From an uncultured Chlamydiae bacterium (GTDB taxonomy: Bacteria > Chlamydiota > Chlamydiia > Chlamydiales > Rhabdochlamydiaceae): 47,633 bases of DNA. The notes under the pieces are model-generated. The model saw only the letters and a list, made by a program, of their open reading frames with translations. It was not told the origin of the DNA and searched no databases. The stretch covers positions 1 through 47,633 of the forward strand of contig CAIJXB010000067.1 of the NCBI GenBank assembly GCA_903824495.1, given 5' to 3'. Shown here piece after piece: positions 10,601 to 19,703 of this stretch (position 1 is its first letter; the number at the start of each line of letters is the position of its first letter). The translations under genes and the position numbers were made by a program.

Positions 10601-13600
10601 GTCGTATCGAATGTTGGACTGTTTGCAATCGCAACAGGACCTGTCATTGTAATAGCACCACCACTTGTCGTAATATTTCCTTGGACATTGATTGAGCTTG
10701 TACTCGCAGCTGTTAAGATCGCAAGTGGCGTAATTCCTCCAATAGCACTTGAAAATGTAATCGTTCCTGATCCTGCGGCTATTGCAAGAATATGGGCACC
10801 ATTAATGGTGCTACTAAAGGTTATATTGGCACCATTAGATGTAATGGTACTATTACCTGTTAAATTCACAGGAGCCGTAAACGTAAGAGGACTTGCCACT
10901 GTCACCGTGATGTTAGAGCCGATGTTGATTAATCCCGCGCTCCCAAAGGCAAGGTTTGTAAGGGGAATGCTTCCTCCTACCTCTGCAGAAAATGTAACAG
11001 TCCCTGTGCCAGCTGTTAGAGTTAAAGATTGGACCCCATTGATGGTTGAAGAGCTACCAAATGTAATCGCACCGTTTCCTGTAGAGGTGTTGATGGTTAC
11101 GGAAGATGCTAAACTAACTGGTCCTGCAAAAGACACGCTAGCAGAACCTGCGATCGCATTTGTTGTAGTGATCGTAGAGCCAAGAGAGACAGCTCCACTT
11201 CCTGTTTGAGACACAGGACCATTAGAACTGATGGGGCCAGAAAGAGTCAACTGGCCACTATTATTAAATGAAACTGGACCTGCTCCTGTTGTAATAATAG
11301 AACCTGTGAGAGTAAAAATGTTTCCCGTTAAAGAAACTCCAGTAGATGTACTTGTACTCATCGTCCCTGCAATCAACGTTGTTCCAGTTCCGGCAGTTTG
11401 AGTGAACGAGCTTCCTGTAAAGTTTTGAGAGACTGTCACATTGTGAGCGCTTGTCACGGTTGCATTACCAAACGGTGTGATGCTTCCGACCGCCCCACTA
11501 AACAGCAGATCTCCAGCTCCTACAATGAATGTAAGACCACCGGGACCATCTAAAGTATCATCGAACGCAATACTGCCGGCGGAGGCCCCTCCTGTCACAT
11601 CAATGATAAATGTTCCCGTTGAAACGGTAACAGGAACAGTAAACTCTAAATGAGCGCCAGGCGCTATGACGTTTGCAGATATGGTTTCAGATCCGTTAAT
11701 AATAATATTATTTGCATAAATGATTGGGGTACTAAGTGAGAGCGCCGTCATGGTCAATGTATTGATATATTCAGAAGGAGATCCCAGCTGCGTTGCTGTT
11801 ATGGCGCCAGCTGTTGCTGTTAGTGTCAGATTGTATATGCCATTAGAGGTTGGGATCATTGTATTTAACGTAATGCCACTAGGCGCTGTAAGGACAATAG
11901 CTGTGTTGAAAGTAACGGCATTTGTAAAAAGGATCGTCGATGCCGCCGTAATATTAGCTTCAAGCAACGTAGATCCTCCTCCACTTTGAGTGAAAGAACC
12001 TGCTGTTATGGCGCCTGCGATCGTAGCAAGACCTGTGTTTGTATAGGTAACAGCACCTGTTGTTGTTAAAGCGCTGCTTTGTATGATGATGCTACTTGTT
12101 ACGCTTAAATTTGTAAGAGCTGCCGCTCCTCCCACTATTCCTGTGAATGTCACAGCTCCTCCTGTCCCTCCTAAAAGGGTTAAAGCTGTTGCTCCATTAA
12201 GAGTACTGCTGAAGCTGATGTTGGCGCCGGCAGGCGCGCTGCTTGTCGTATCAAACGTTGGACTGTTTGCAATCGCAACAGGGCCTGTCATCGTAATGAT
12301 TCCACCGCTTGTAGTAATATTGCCTTGGACATTGATTGAGCTTGAGCTTGTAGCTGTCAAGCTCGTAAGTGGCGTAATTGCGCCAATAGCACTTGAAAAT
12401 GTAATAGTTCCTGATCCTGCGGCTACCACAAGAGCATTGGATCCATTGATGGTGCTACTAAAGGCAATATTGCCAGTAGTATTCGCGGATGCGATGGTAC
12501 TGCTCCCCGTTAAGATAACTGGATTTGTAAAGGTAAGAGGATTTGCTCCTGAGACTGTGATGTTTGCTCCAATTTGTGTTGAAGCAGCAGAGCTAAAGAT
12601 CAAATTGGTCGGAGGAGCAGTTCCACCTATAACTGCTGAAAAGATCACAGTCCCGGACGCTCCAGGTGCCAAAGTAAGAGCATAAGCTCCGTTGATCGTG
12701 CTGCTAAAGGTAATATTACCGCTACTTGCCACCGAAGAGATCGTGCTCGGACCTGTTAAGGTAACAGGAGCTGAAAAGTTAAGGGAACTTCCTCCTGTTA
12801 CTCTGATGTTTGCTCCAATTTGAATAGCACTAGCACTTGTAAAAACAAGATTCGAAAGTGGGGTTGTTCCCCCTACAATCCCAGAAAATGTTACAATTCC
12901 ACTTCCCGCTACTAACGTCAGGACCTGAGCTCCATCGATTGTGCTTGAAAAGGTAATATTGGTATTACCGGATGTGATCGTACTTGGACCTGTTAAACTG
13001 ACCGGAAATGGAAACGTAAGGGCGCTTGCTACCGTAATGTTTGATCCAATTTGGATTGAAGCGGCGCTTATAAAGCTAAGACCATTAAGAGAAACAGCCC
13101 CTCCAAAGGATACAGTTCCAGCGGTTCCTGCCTGAATCGTTAGAGAAGTGGATCCATTAACTGTACTTGTAAAACTGATGTTTCCACCGGAGGATCCCCC
13201 ACTATTTGTACTATCAAACGTTGGATTATTACTCAGAGAAACAGGTCCTGCCATCGTAATGATGCCACTTGTCTTAATGCTTCCTTGTACATTGATTGCG
13301 CTTGAACTCGTAGCTATCAAGCTCGTAAGCGCTGTCCCTCCTCCAACGGCACTTGAAAATGTAATAGTCCCTGATCCTGCAGCTACCACAAGAGAATTGG
13401 CTCCATTAATAGTGCTACTAAAGGCAATATTACCGGTGGTATTAGCAGATGCAATGGTACTACTCCCTATTAAAATAACAGGGTTTAAAAATGTGAGTGT
13501 GCTCGCGCCCGAAACAGTAATATTTGCACCAATTTGTGTTGAAGAAGCAGAGCTAAAGATAAGATTCGTCAGCGGAGCAGTTCCTCCTACCACTCCTGAA

Positions 13601-16600
13601 AATATTACTGTACCGGATGCTCCAGGTGTCAAAGTAAGAGCGTTGGCGCCATTGAGAGTACTACTAAAGGTAATATTACCAGTGCTTGCTACTGATGTGA
13701 TGGTAACCGGAGCTGTTAAGCTCACAGGAAATGTAAAGTTAAGGGTACTTGCGCCTGTTACTGTAATATTTGCTCCAATTTGAATTAAGGCAGCGCTTGT
13801 AAAGATGAGATTCGTAAGAGGAATACTGGTTCCGATGTTGCCAGAAAAAACTACATTTCCAGATGTTCCGGCTTGAAGAGTTAGTGATGTCGCTCCATCT
13901 ACTGTGCTAGAAAAACTGATCGTAGCACCAGTGGACGCTCCATTGGTGCTATTAAACGTCGGAGCATTTGCAAGAGAGACAGGCCCTATCATCGTAATGG
14001 CTCCACCACTTGTAGTGATGTTACCTTGAACATTAATCGCAACAGAACCTGTATAACTTAAAGCCCCCGATGTTTGAGCAGTGGATGTTTGTGTGATCGT
14101 ACTGCTCGTTACTGTCAAACTCGAGAGCGGCGCAATACTACCTATCGCCCCTGTAAATGTAAGAATGCCACTTCCTCCTTGAAGGATTAGATCTTGCCCT
14201 CCATCAAGAGTGCTGCTAAAGGTTATATTGTTCGTGCTATTTGTAATGGTACTTGGACCTGTCAAGCTCACTGCCTGCGCAAAATTAAGAGGGTTGGCAC
14301 CAGAGACGGTGATGTTTCCTCCAATTTGGATCTTATTGGCATTTGTAAAAATGAGATTAGTTGGTGGAACGCTTCCTCCAACAATTCCAGAAAATGACAC
14401 AATTCCAATTGTTCCGGCTTTAAATGTTAACGTATTTCCGGTAGTCCAATTCAAAGTACTTGAGAAGCTGATATCTGCCCCTGTAGCAACACCTCCGTTA
14501 TTAGTACTGTCAAACGTCAGCGCATTTGTCAAAGAGACTGGACCTATCATCGCAATAGCCCCACCACTTGTTGTGATGCTACCTAAAACGTTAATAGCCG
14601 TAGAGGCTGTATAACTTAAGGCTCCTAAAAGATTCGCTGCTAAACTTTGAGTGATAGTACTTGCTGTAACTGTTAAGCCTGCAAGCGGTGTAGTCCCTCC
14701 GATAATTCCACTAAAAGTAACGGTTCCAGCTGTTCCTGCTATAAAGCTTAGGGATCCACCTCCATTAAGAGTCGAAGAAAAACTGATATTTGCCCCAACA
14801 GGAGTCCCTCCTGCATTTGTAGTATCCACGCTTATGGAAACCGGCATATTGACAGGCCCTGTCATCGTGATGATTCCACCACTTGTTGTGATATTTCCTA
14901 AAACGTTAATGATATTTGTGCTTGTTGCAGACAAACTAGTAAGAGGTGTTGTGCCTCCTACAGCTCCTGTAAATGTCACCGTCCCATTTCCTCCTGCTAC
15001 AGTAAGAGATTGAGCTCCATTGATAGTAGAGCTAAAACTAACATTTGCATTATTCGATGTAATGGTGCTTGTTCCTGTGAGCTGCACAGGAAACGGAAAT
15101 ATAAGGGGATTTGCGCCTGTTACTGTGATATTTGCTCCCACTTGAATGGCCGACCCACTTGTAAAAATAATGTTCGTAGGGGCTACGCTTCCTCCAACAG
15201 CCCCACCCAATGATATAACACCAGAAGTTCCAGCTATAAGAGTTAACGTTTTGGATACGGAGAAATTAATTGTAGTAGTGGCCCCTGAAAAATTGATGTT
15301 AGCTCCAGTAGCTGCTGCTCCTGCATTTGTACTATCAAACGTAATAGCATTTGTAAGAGTAACAGGCCCTGTCATCGTAATAGCTCCACCACTTGTCGTG
15401 ATGTTTCCTACGACATTAATCGCGGTGGAGCCTGTATAGCTCACAGCTCCGCTCGTTTGAACTGTGGAGCTTTGATTGATGGTGCTACTTGTTGCTGTTA
15501 TACTTGCAAGCGTTGTTATCCCACCAACAGCTCCTGTAAATGTCAACGTTCCCGTTCCTCCTGTCACCGTCAAACCTTGAGTCCCAGCCGTTGTCCCATT
15601 CAGCGTGCTTGAAAAACTGATATTCGCCCCGGCTGAGGCTCCACTATTTGTACTATCCAAAGTCGCAGTGTTTGTCAGTGAAACAATCCCCGTCATTGTG
15701 ATGGCCCCACTTGTTTTAATACCCCCATCGATTCTAATGGCTGTTGCTGCTGCGCTCGTACTTGTAGCTGACAAACTAGAAAGTGCCGTAGTAGATCCAA
15801 CAGTATTTGAGAATGTAATCGTTCCGGAGCCTGCTGCTATCGTAAGAGTTTGAGCTCCATTGATTGTACTGCTAAAACTCACGTTCGCATTATTCGATGT
15901 AATAGTACTCGGCCCTGTTAACTGAACAGCCTGACCAAACGTAAGGGGATTGGCACCAGACACTGTAATATTCGCTCCCACTTGAATGGCAGTGGAACTT
16001 GTGAAGGTGATATTTGTAGGCGCTGTGCTTCCTCCAACAGCTCCAGAAAAAATAATGTTACCGGATGTTCCTGCTCTGAGAGTCAGTGTATTTGCCGATG
16101 CCGCTGCAAAGTTAATCGTACTAGTGCTTCCTGAAAAATTGATATTAGCGCCAGTGGTAGTCCCTCCTCCGTTTGTAGTATCAATACTGATAGCATTGGT
16201 AAGGATGACAGGTCCTGTCATCGTAACCGCACCGCCCGCTGTTGTAATATTTCCTTTCACATTAATCGCAGTCGGGGCCGTATAACTAATAGTACCTCCA
16301 GCTACTCCAGTAGTACTCGCAGCCGCATTTTGGTTGATCGTTCCACCTGTAACTGTAAAGGCCGAAAACGTCCCACTAACAGCAGGGCCGAGCGTAACTG
16401 TTCCTCCTGTTCCACCGTTAAGTGTAAAAGACGTCGATGCTGTAGCTGTAAGAGTACTGCTACTCGAGACAACGTTAATACTGCCACCCGCCGGCGTTGC
16501 TCCGCCGTTTGTTGTGTCTATAACCGGATTATTAGAAGGAGTAATCGCCCTTACACTCGATGTGAGGGTAACAGTTCCTCCACTTGTTGTGATGTTTGAT

Positions 16601-19600
16601 AGAAGAAATAATTGCCGCCCACTAAGGCTCACAGCCCCAACCGTTGTAATCGGAAGTGTTATTGAAAGATCTAGCCCATCCGAGAATGAAAAGCTTGCAA
16701 GTGGTGTCGTGCCCCCTACAGTCGTTATTAAAACAAATGAACCACTTCCGGGGCCTGTGATAGAAAGCCCTCCAGGACCATCGATTGTAGTTCCTAGTGT
16801 TATTCCACCAATTGCGTTTATGGAGCTCGTAGTTGTCACAACAATAGGAGCTCCAAGGATAAATTGGGTAGCATTCCCGCTCGATGTAATATTAGCACCT
16901 ATTCGAATCTGTTGAGCGTTGCTAACAATCAAAGAGGAGAGAGACGTAACTCCCCCAACAGCTCCTGAGAATGTCACTGTTCCGGTTCCGGAGGCGAGCG
17001 TAAGAGCTTGAGCTCCATTCACGGTGCTGCTAAAGGCGATATTTGCACCTGTGTTTGGAGAGGCAAAGGATGTGATCGTACTTGTTCCGAGTAAACTCAC
17101 AGCTTGAGCAAAGGTAAGAGTATTGGCGCCTGAGAGTGTCATGCTTGCTGTAATCCTGATCCCTCCGGAACTTGTAAACGTAATATTAGTAGGAGGTGTT
17201 GTCCCCCCAACAATTCCTGTAAATGTTACAGTCCCGGTTCCTGCAGCAATTGTAAGGGCCTGGGCACCATTTAAAGTACTGCTAAAGGCGATGTTAGCGT
17301 TATTCGATGTGATCGTGCTCGGCCCCGTTAAGCTCACAGCCTGTCCAAATGTAAGAGGATTTGCACCTGTTACAGAAATGTTTCCTCCGATATTGATACC
17401 ACCAGAACTTGTAAAGACAAGGTTAGTAAGAGCTGTTGTGCCTCCGACTGCTCCTGAAAATGTAACCGTCCCAGTTCCGGCAACAAAGGTCAAAGCACGT
17501 ACACCGTTGATAGTTGAACTAAAGCTTATATTGCCATTATTTGTTGTAAAGGTATTAGTATTACTCAACAAATTGACAACTCCTATCATTGTAATGGTTG
17601 CCCCACTTGTTGTTGTCGTAATATTACCTGAGGCAATGTTTCCAATAAGAATAGACGATGTACCTGTATAACGAACATTTCCTGTAGTTGTAACAGGAGC
17701 CACTTGCTGTACGGCTGCAGTACTAATTGTCAAACTTGAAAGTGGGGTTATCCCACCGGTAGTCCCGCCAATTTGTATAGTATTAGCTCCTCCAGTCAAG
17801 GTAAGAGCGCAGGCTCCATTGAGCGTACTTCCGAAAACCAGCGACTGACCACTACTACCAATCGATATCGTAGTTGTTGCTGCTGTTAAAGTTACCGGTT
17901 GTGCAAAAGTGATCGTACTTGCTCCTGAGAATGTTATATTCGCACCTATGCGGATGCCCGCTGAGCTTGTAAAGGTGAATACTGAAATAGGAGTTATCCC
18001 TCCTAAAGCAGCTCCAAAAGTGATCACACCTCCTGTTCCCGCTTTGAAAGTTAAGCCACCTAACTGCATAGTTGATGTAGCATCAAAAGTAATATTGGCA
18101 CCTGCTGTTGTAGCTCCTCCTCCTGTTGTATCCATCGTAAACCCTGCAGTAACGTTTACAGCCGCATTTACAAAAGAAACAACCCCACCGTTTGTACTAA
18201 TGTTTGCATTAAGGGTAGTCGGTGAAGCGGTGGTATTACTCCCTTGAAATGTGATCCCCACCCCGCTTGTTGTGATGTTAATGACCCCACTGTTTTGATT
18301 AATAGATCCGGCAGCAGTTCCAGAGACACATAAAACAACATTCGATGCTGCCGCATTGATCGTTGCGGGATCAATGGTCAAATTTGTCGTCACATCTGCA
18401 CAGTTCGCTGCTTGCGCTAAAGTCGAACCCGATCCCGCAACCAATGTGATAGTTAGAGGATCCAAAAGCCATGTCCCTGCGCTTCCATGAGAGGCAAGTG
18501 TATTGACATGACCTGTCAAGGAACCCAAACGCTCTTTTCCAGATGTCTCAACAAATCCCCCGTTACCCGAGATTGCTCCACCTTGAGCAAAAATAGTTCC
18601 ATTAAAGATTGTAGTGTCATCTGCCCAAAGAATCACTCTGCCCCCATCACCCTGTGTAAGGGCATTGGCTTTGATGAGAGAGTTTTCATCCATGAAATTG
18701 GTAAGGGCCGTTCTAACATCCCCTTGCCCTTTGTATTCACCTCCGATCAAAACTGTTCCACCGCCAAGATCTCCTGAGGCGTCGATCCTAGCTCCTCGCA
18801 GCTCTAAATGATCTCCTAAGACATGGAGTGTTCCGCCTATTGTTTCAGTTGAAACATCAATTTCTCCCTCTACTGTGATTTTAGAAGCTTCTATGAAAGC
18901 ATTATCTGCTTTAATACTACTTTGGTGTGCAATACGAATTTTTCCATTTCTTTCAGTAAGCGTATTTCCTTCGATAAGGCCATCTGTGTTGATGACATTT
19001 TGAATGGTTTGTTTAGCAGCCGCTACGTTAATAAATACTTCATCAGCTTCAATACTTCCTAAGTGCTCAATGATTCCTTCTGTTTCCCCTTCTTCGATCT
19101 CAAAGCTAATGAGACCCTCCCCTGAAAAGGTGAGGGTCACAGCTTCTCCCGATGCTAAGACCACTTTGTTAGCATAAGCGCGAATCGTTCCCTCATTTTT
19201 TATATAGGGAGAAATGAGACCGATATAAGATGCTGTAAGAGTCCCTTCATTGTGAATAAAGCCAGACATTCCGTCTTTTACATGAAAAGAAAATCTGTCT
19301 TCTAAAAAATCTTGATCCAAAATGTCTAAGCTTGAAACAACAAGCGATCCTGTATCAATATTTGCTTCTTTTCCAAAATAAACACCATGCGGATTTACGA
19401 GGAAAACTTTTCCATTAGAGCTAATGTTACCTAAAATTTGAGAAGGGTCCCTCCCTGTTACTCGATTGAGAACAGTAGATTGACTATTTGGTTGTATGAA
19501 CTGAAGCTTTTCTGCATGACCTACATTAAACTCTTGATAGTTTATAATGGCCCGATCTGAAGGAGTAATAGTCATCGTATGATCTGTTTGAGAAATCAAA

Positions 19601-19686
19601 ACCTCACCAGAAACTACTTCCGGAGCGTGCGGAAGAGCTGTAAGTAGATTAGATAATAAAATGAAGAGGATGAAAAAAGATTTCAT
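7603..19686 (-). CDS. TpsA2: giant (4027 aa) two-partner secretion exoprotein with beta-helix repeats
   Basis: One of the largest proteins expected in such a genome. The start is ATG with a good ribosome site (AAGGTG, three bases before ATG). A signal peptide covers residues 1-18, followed by ALPHAPEVVSGEV. The TPS domain occupies about 25-150, with NPHG at 98-101. GTWLLDP lies near residue 405 and a cysteine pair at C429/C453. From about 460 to the end the protein is built of some 40 or more repeats of about 80 residues, rich in Ser, Thr, Gly, Ala and Ile, with almost no Cys or Lys, as in secreted beta-helices. Residues 2422-3517 contain two near-identical 548-residue modules and a third, shorter, diverged copy follows. 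It lies 17 bp after tpsA3 and 79 bp before tpsB. It stops in mid-motif (TGLYGNIESE) without the C-terminal cysteine module of TpsA3 and TpsA4. Adhesin or surface-fibre function is inferred from the family. Confidence 0.92.
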   Translation of the reverse strand: MKSFFILFILLSNLLTALPHAPEVVSGEVLISQTDHTMTITPSDRAIINYQEFNVGHAEKLQFIQPNSQSTVLNRVTGRDPSQILGNISSNGKVFLVNPHGVYFGKEANIDTGSLVVSSLDILDQDFLEDRFSFHVKDGMSGFIHNEGTLTASYIGLISPYIKNEGTIRAYANKVVLASGEAVTLTFSGEGLISFEIEEGETEGIIEHLGSIEADEVFINVAAAKQTIQNVINTDGLIEGNTLTERNGKIRIAHQSSIKADNAFIEASKITVEGEIDVSTETIGGTLHVLGDHLELRGARIDASGDLGGGTVLIGGEYKGQGDVRTALTNFMDENSLIKANALTQGDGGRVILWADDTTIFNGTIFAQGGAISGNGGFVETSGKERLGSLTGHVNTLASHGSAGTWLLDPLTITLVAGSGSTLAQAANCADVTTNLTIDPATINAAASNVVLCVSGTAAGSINQNSGVINITTSGVGITFQGSNTTASPTTLNANISTNGGVVSFVNAAVNVTAGFTMDTTGGGATTAGANITFDATSTMQLGGLTFKAGTGGVITFGAALGGITPISVFTFTSSAGIRIGANITFSGASTITFAQPVTLTAATTTISIGSSGQSLVFGSTLNGACALTLTGGANTIQIGGTTGGITPLSSLTISTAAVQQVAPVTTTGNVRYTGTSSILIGNIASGNITTTTSGATITMIGVVNLLSNTNTFTTNNGNISFSSTINGVRALTFVAGTGTVTFSGAVGGTTALTNLVFTSSGGINIGGNISVTGANPLTFGQAVSLTGPSTITSNNANIAFSSTLNGAQALTIAAGTGTVTFTGIVGGTTPPTNITFTSSGGIRITASMTLSGANTLTFAQAVSLLGTSTITSFASPNTGANIAFSSTVNGAQALTLASGTGTVTFSGAVGGVTSLSSLIVSNAQQIRIGANITSSGNATQFILGAPIVVTTTSSINAIGGITLGTTIDGPGGLSITGPGSGSFVLITTVGGTTPLASFSFSDGLDLSITLPITTVGAVSLSGRQLFLLSNITTSGGTVTLTSSVRAITPSNNPVIDTTNGGATPAGGSINVVSSSSTLTATASTSFTLNGGTGGTVTLGPAVSGTFSAFTVTGGTINQNAAASTTGVAGGTISYTAPTAINVKGNITTAGGAVTMTGPVILTNAISIDTTNGGGTTTGANINFSGSTSTINFAAASANTLTLRAGTSGNIIFSGAVGGSTAPTNITFTSSTAIQVGANITVSGANPLTFGQAVQLTGPSTITSNNANVSFSSTINGAQTLTIAAGSGTITFSNTVGSTTALSSLSATSTSAAATAIRIDGGIKTSGAITMTGIVSLTNTATLDSTNSGASAGANISFSSTLNGTTAGTQGLTVTGGTGTLTFTGAVGGITTLASITATSSTINQSSTVQTSGAVSYTGSTAINVVGNITTSGGAITMTGPVTLTNAITFDSTNAGAAATGANINFSGATTTINFSVSKTLTLIAGTSGVISLGGAVGGSVAPTNIIFTSGSAIQVGANITVTGANPLIFPFPVQLTGTSTITSNNANVSFSSTINGAQSLTVAGGNGTVTFTGAVGGTTPLTSLSATSTNIINVLGNITTSGGIITMTGPVNMPVSISVDTTNAGGTPVGANISFSSTLNGGGSLSFIAGTAGTVTFSGIIGGTTPLAGLTVTASTITQSLAANLLGALSYTASTAINVLGSITTSGGAIAMIGPVSLTNALTFDSTNNGGVATGADISFSSTLNWTTGNTLTFKAGTIGIVSFSGIVGGSVPPTNLIFTNANKIQIGGNITVSGANPLNFAQAVSLTGPSTITNSTNNITFSSTLDGGQDLILQGGSGILTFTGAIGSIAPLSSLTVTSSTITQTSTAQTSGALSYTGSVAINVQGNITTSGGAITMIGPVSLANAPTFNSTNGASTGATISFSSTVDGATSLTLQAGTSGNVVFSGNIGTSIPLTNLIFTSAALIQIGANITVTGASTLNFTFPVSLTAPVTITSVASTGNITFSSTLNGANALTLTPGASGTVIFSGVVGGTAPLTNLIFSSASSTQIGANITVSGASTLTFLNPVILIGSSTIASANTTGNIAFSSTINGANSLVVAAGSGTITFSSAVGGGTALTSLIATSSSAINVQGSIKTSGIITMAGPVSLSNNPTFDSTNSGGSSGGNISFTSTVNGSTSLTIQAGTAGTVSFGGAVSLNGLSFISAASIQIGSNITVASALTFPFPVSLTGPSTITSGNTNITFSSTIDGAQVLTLVAGSGIVTFSGIVGGTTPLSNLVFTSASAIQIGANIRVTGGSSLNFSAPVTLTGPSTISSVASSGNITFSSTINGAYALTLAPGASGTVIFSAVIGGTAPPTNLIFSSAASTQIGANITVSGANPLTFTNPVILTGSSTIASANTTGNIAFSSTINGSNALVVAAGSGTITFSSAIGAITPLTSLTATSSSSINVQGNITTSGGIITMTGPVAIANSPTFDTTSSAPAGANISFSSTLNGATALTLLGGTGGAVTFTGIVGGAAALTNLSVTSSIIIQSSALTTTGAVTYTNTGLATIAGAITAGSFTQSGGGSTLLEANITAASTILFTNAVTFNTAIVLTAPSGITLNTMIPTSNGIYNLTLTATAGAITATQLGSPSEYINTLTMTALSLSTPIIYANNIIINGSETISANVIAPGAHLEFTVPVTVSTGTFIIDVTGGASAGSIAFDDTLDGPGGLTFIVGAGDLLFSGAVGSITPFGNATVTSAHNVTVSQNFTGSSFTQTAGTGTTLIAGTMSTSTSTGVSLTGNIFTLTGSIITTGAGPVSFNNSGQLTLSGPISSNGPVSQTGSGAVSLGSTITTTNAIAGSASVSFAGPVSLASSVTINTSTGNGAITFGSSSTINGVQSLTLTAGTGTVTFSAEVGGSIPLTNLAFGSAGLINIGSNITVTVASPLTFTAPVNLTGNSTITSNGANITFSSTINGAHILAIAAGSGTITFSSAIGGITPLAILTAASTSSINVQGNITTSGGAITMTGPVAIANSPTFDTTSSALAGANISFSSTLNGATALTLLGGTGGTVTFTGIVGGAAALTSLSVTSSIITQSSALTTTGAVTYTNAGLATIAGAITAGSFTQNGGGSTLLEANITAASTILFTNAVTFNTAIVLTAPSGITLNTMIPTSNGIYNLTLTAAAGTITATQLGSPSEYIDTLTMTALVLNTPLIYANTVIINGSETISSNIIAPGAQLEFTVPVTVSAGTFIIDVTGGATTGNITFDSTLDGPGGLTFIVGAGDLLFTGAVGSITPFGNATVTSAHNVTVSQNFTGSSFTQTAGTGTTLIAGTMSTSTSTGVSLTGNIFTLTGSIITTGAGPVAFDNAGLLTISGSISSNGAVSQIGGGAVSLGSSITTTNGAAGLASVLFTNPITLTAAVAIDTSIGGGDVTFGSSATINGAQNLSFALGAGTVTFSAAIGGSAPLTDLIFTSGSAIQIGNSITVTGGSPLVFSDPVLLIDVSTITSNSADITFSSTLDGAHSLTLLGGSGTITFTGAVGKNQSIRNLSVTGGIITQSDSLAASGTVTYTNAGLATIGGTVSTGSFIQSGGGTVLLEASMIALNTISFTNDISFNSSIFMVGAGPGGITLNKMIPTLSGVFDLALSAQSGAITATQLGSPLEYINTLTLSAKSLSIGSIYANTIIDNGTETINSNIIAPGAYLLFPRPTTVAAGTFTIDVSGGGHPGVVKFYSTLDGPGGLTFVLGEGSVAFDGSIGGITPFGNLTVTSAQNVRVSSDFTGRSFTQVAGTGTTTIAGTMKTSTSIGISLTGNIFDITGSIITAASGPVSFNNAGSLTLSNGISSNGPVFQIGGGAVKLGSTITTTNTLAGSSSVSFTNAIFLTDSVVINTSIGGGDITFGALATVNGLQNISFIAGSGDISLSGEMGGLTPISALTIYSGGDVTLPAITGASLMQAHATGTTTLGGLVTITGDAGIVLVGNIFDINASIETFGVGSVIVQNSGLFSLNSGAQIDAAGAFIQMGTGTTGLYGNIESE
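7738..9136 (-). repeat. tpsA2 higher-order repeat, diverged third copy
   Basis: A third copy of the module, at an offset of about 1398 bp from module 2, so one sub-repeat of about 82 codons is missing. It is clearly older: the protein pattern (LGSPLEYINTLTLSAKS, SAQNVRVSSDFTGRSFTQ) is kept but the bases have diverged. Edges are approximate. Confidence 0.7.
9137..10780 (-). repeat. tpsA2 higher-order repeat, module 2 (1644 bp, 548 codons)
   Basis: Second tandem copy of the 1644-bp unit, coding for about residues 2970-3517. It keeps the reading frame because the unit is a multiple of three. Long stretches match module 1 base for base (for example about 9641-9835 against 11285-11479), which suggests a recent duplication or gene conversion. 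Confidence 0.85.
10781..12424 (-). repeat. tpsA2 higher-order repeat, module 1 (1644 bp, 548 codons)
   Basis: This segment is repeated directly next to itself at an offset of exactly 1644 bp (compare anchors at 11285 and 9641, and at 12415 and 10771). It codes for about residues 2422-2969. Each module is itself made of the smaller 80-residue repeats and contains LGSPSEYINTLTM and SAHNVTVSQNFTGSSFTQ. Identity with module 2 is very high over most of its length and drops near the 10781 end. Confidence 0.85.
15470..16270 (-). repeat. Long direct repeat shared by tpsA1 and tpsA2, copy in tpsA2
   Basis: Partner of the segment at about 1860-2660 in tpsA1, in the same orientation. The N-terminal coding regions of the two genes (about 4500-5799 and 18400-19686) are also strongly alike in protein sequence. 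Edges are approximate. Confidence 0.75.
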
Positions 19687-19703
19687 TTACACCTTAAATA
19701 TCA

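Noticed and set aside
101..18811. Many plus-strand open frames of 60-256 codons across the TPS genes, rich in Val, Pro, Ala and Leu
   Set aside because: They are the complement of the Ser/Thr/Gly/Asn-rich repeat codons of the minus-strand exoproteins. They recur with the repeats and lack ribosome sites or recognisable domains.
1..19686. CRISPR-like or intergenic repeat array
   Set aside because: The repeats are long (about 240 bp and 1644 bp), keep an open reading frame and encode a beta-helix. There are no short palindromic repeats with unique spacers.
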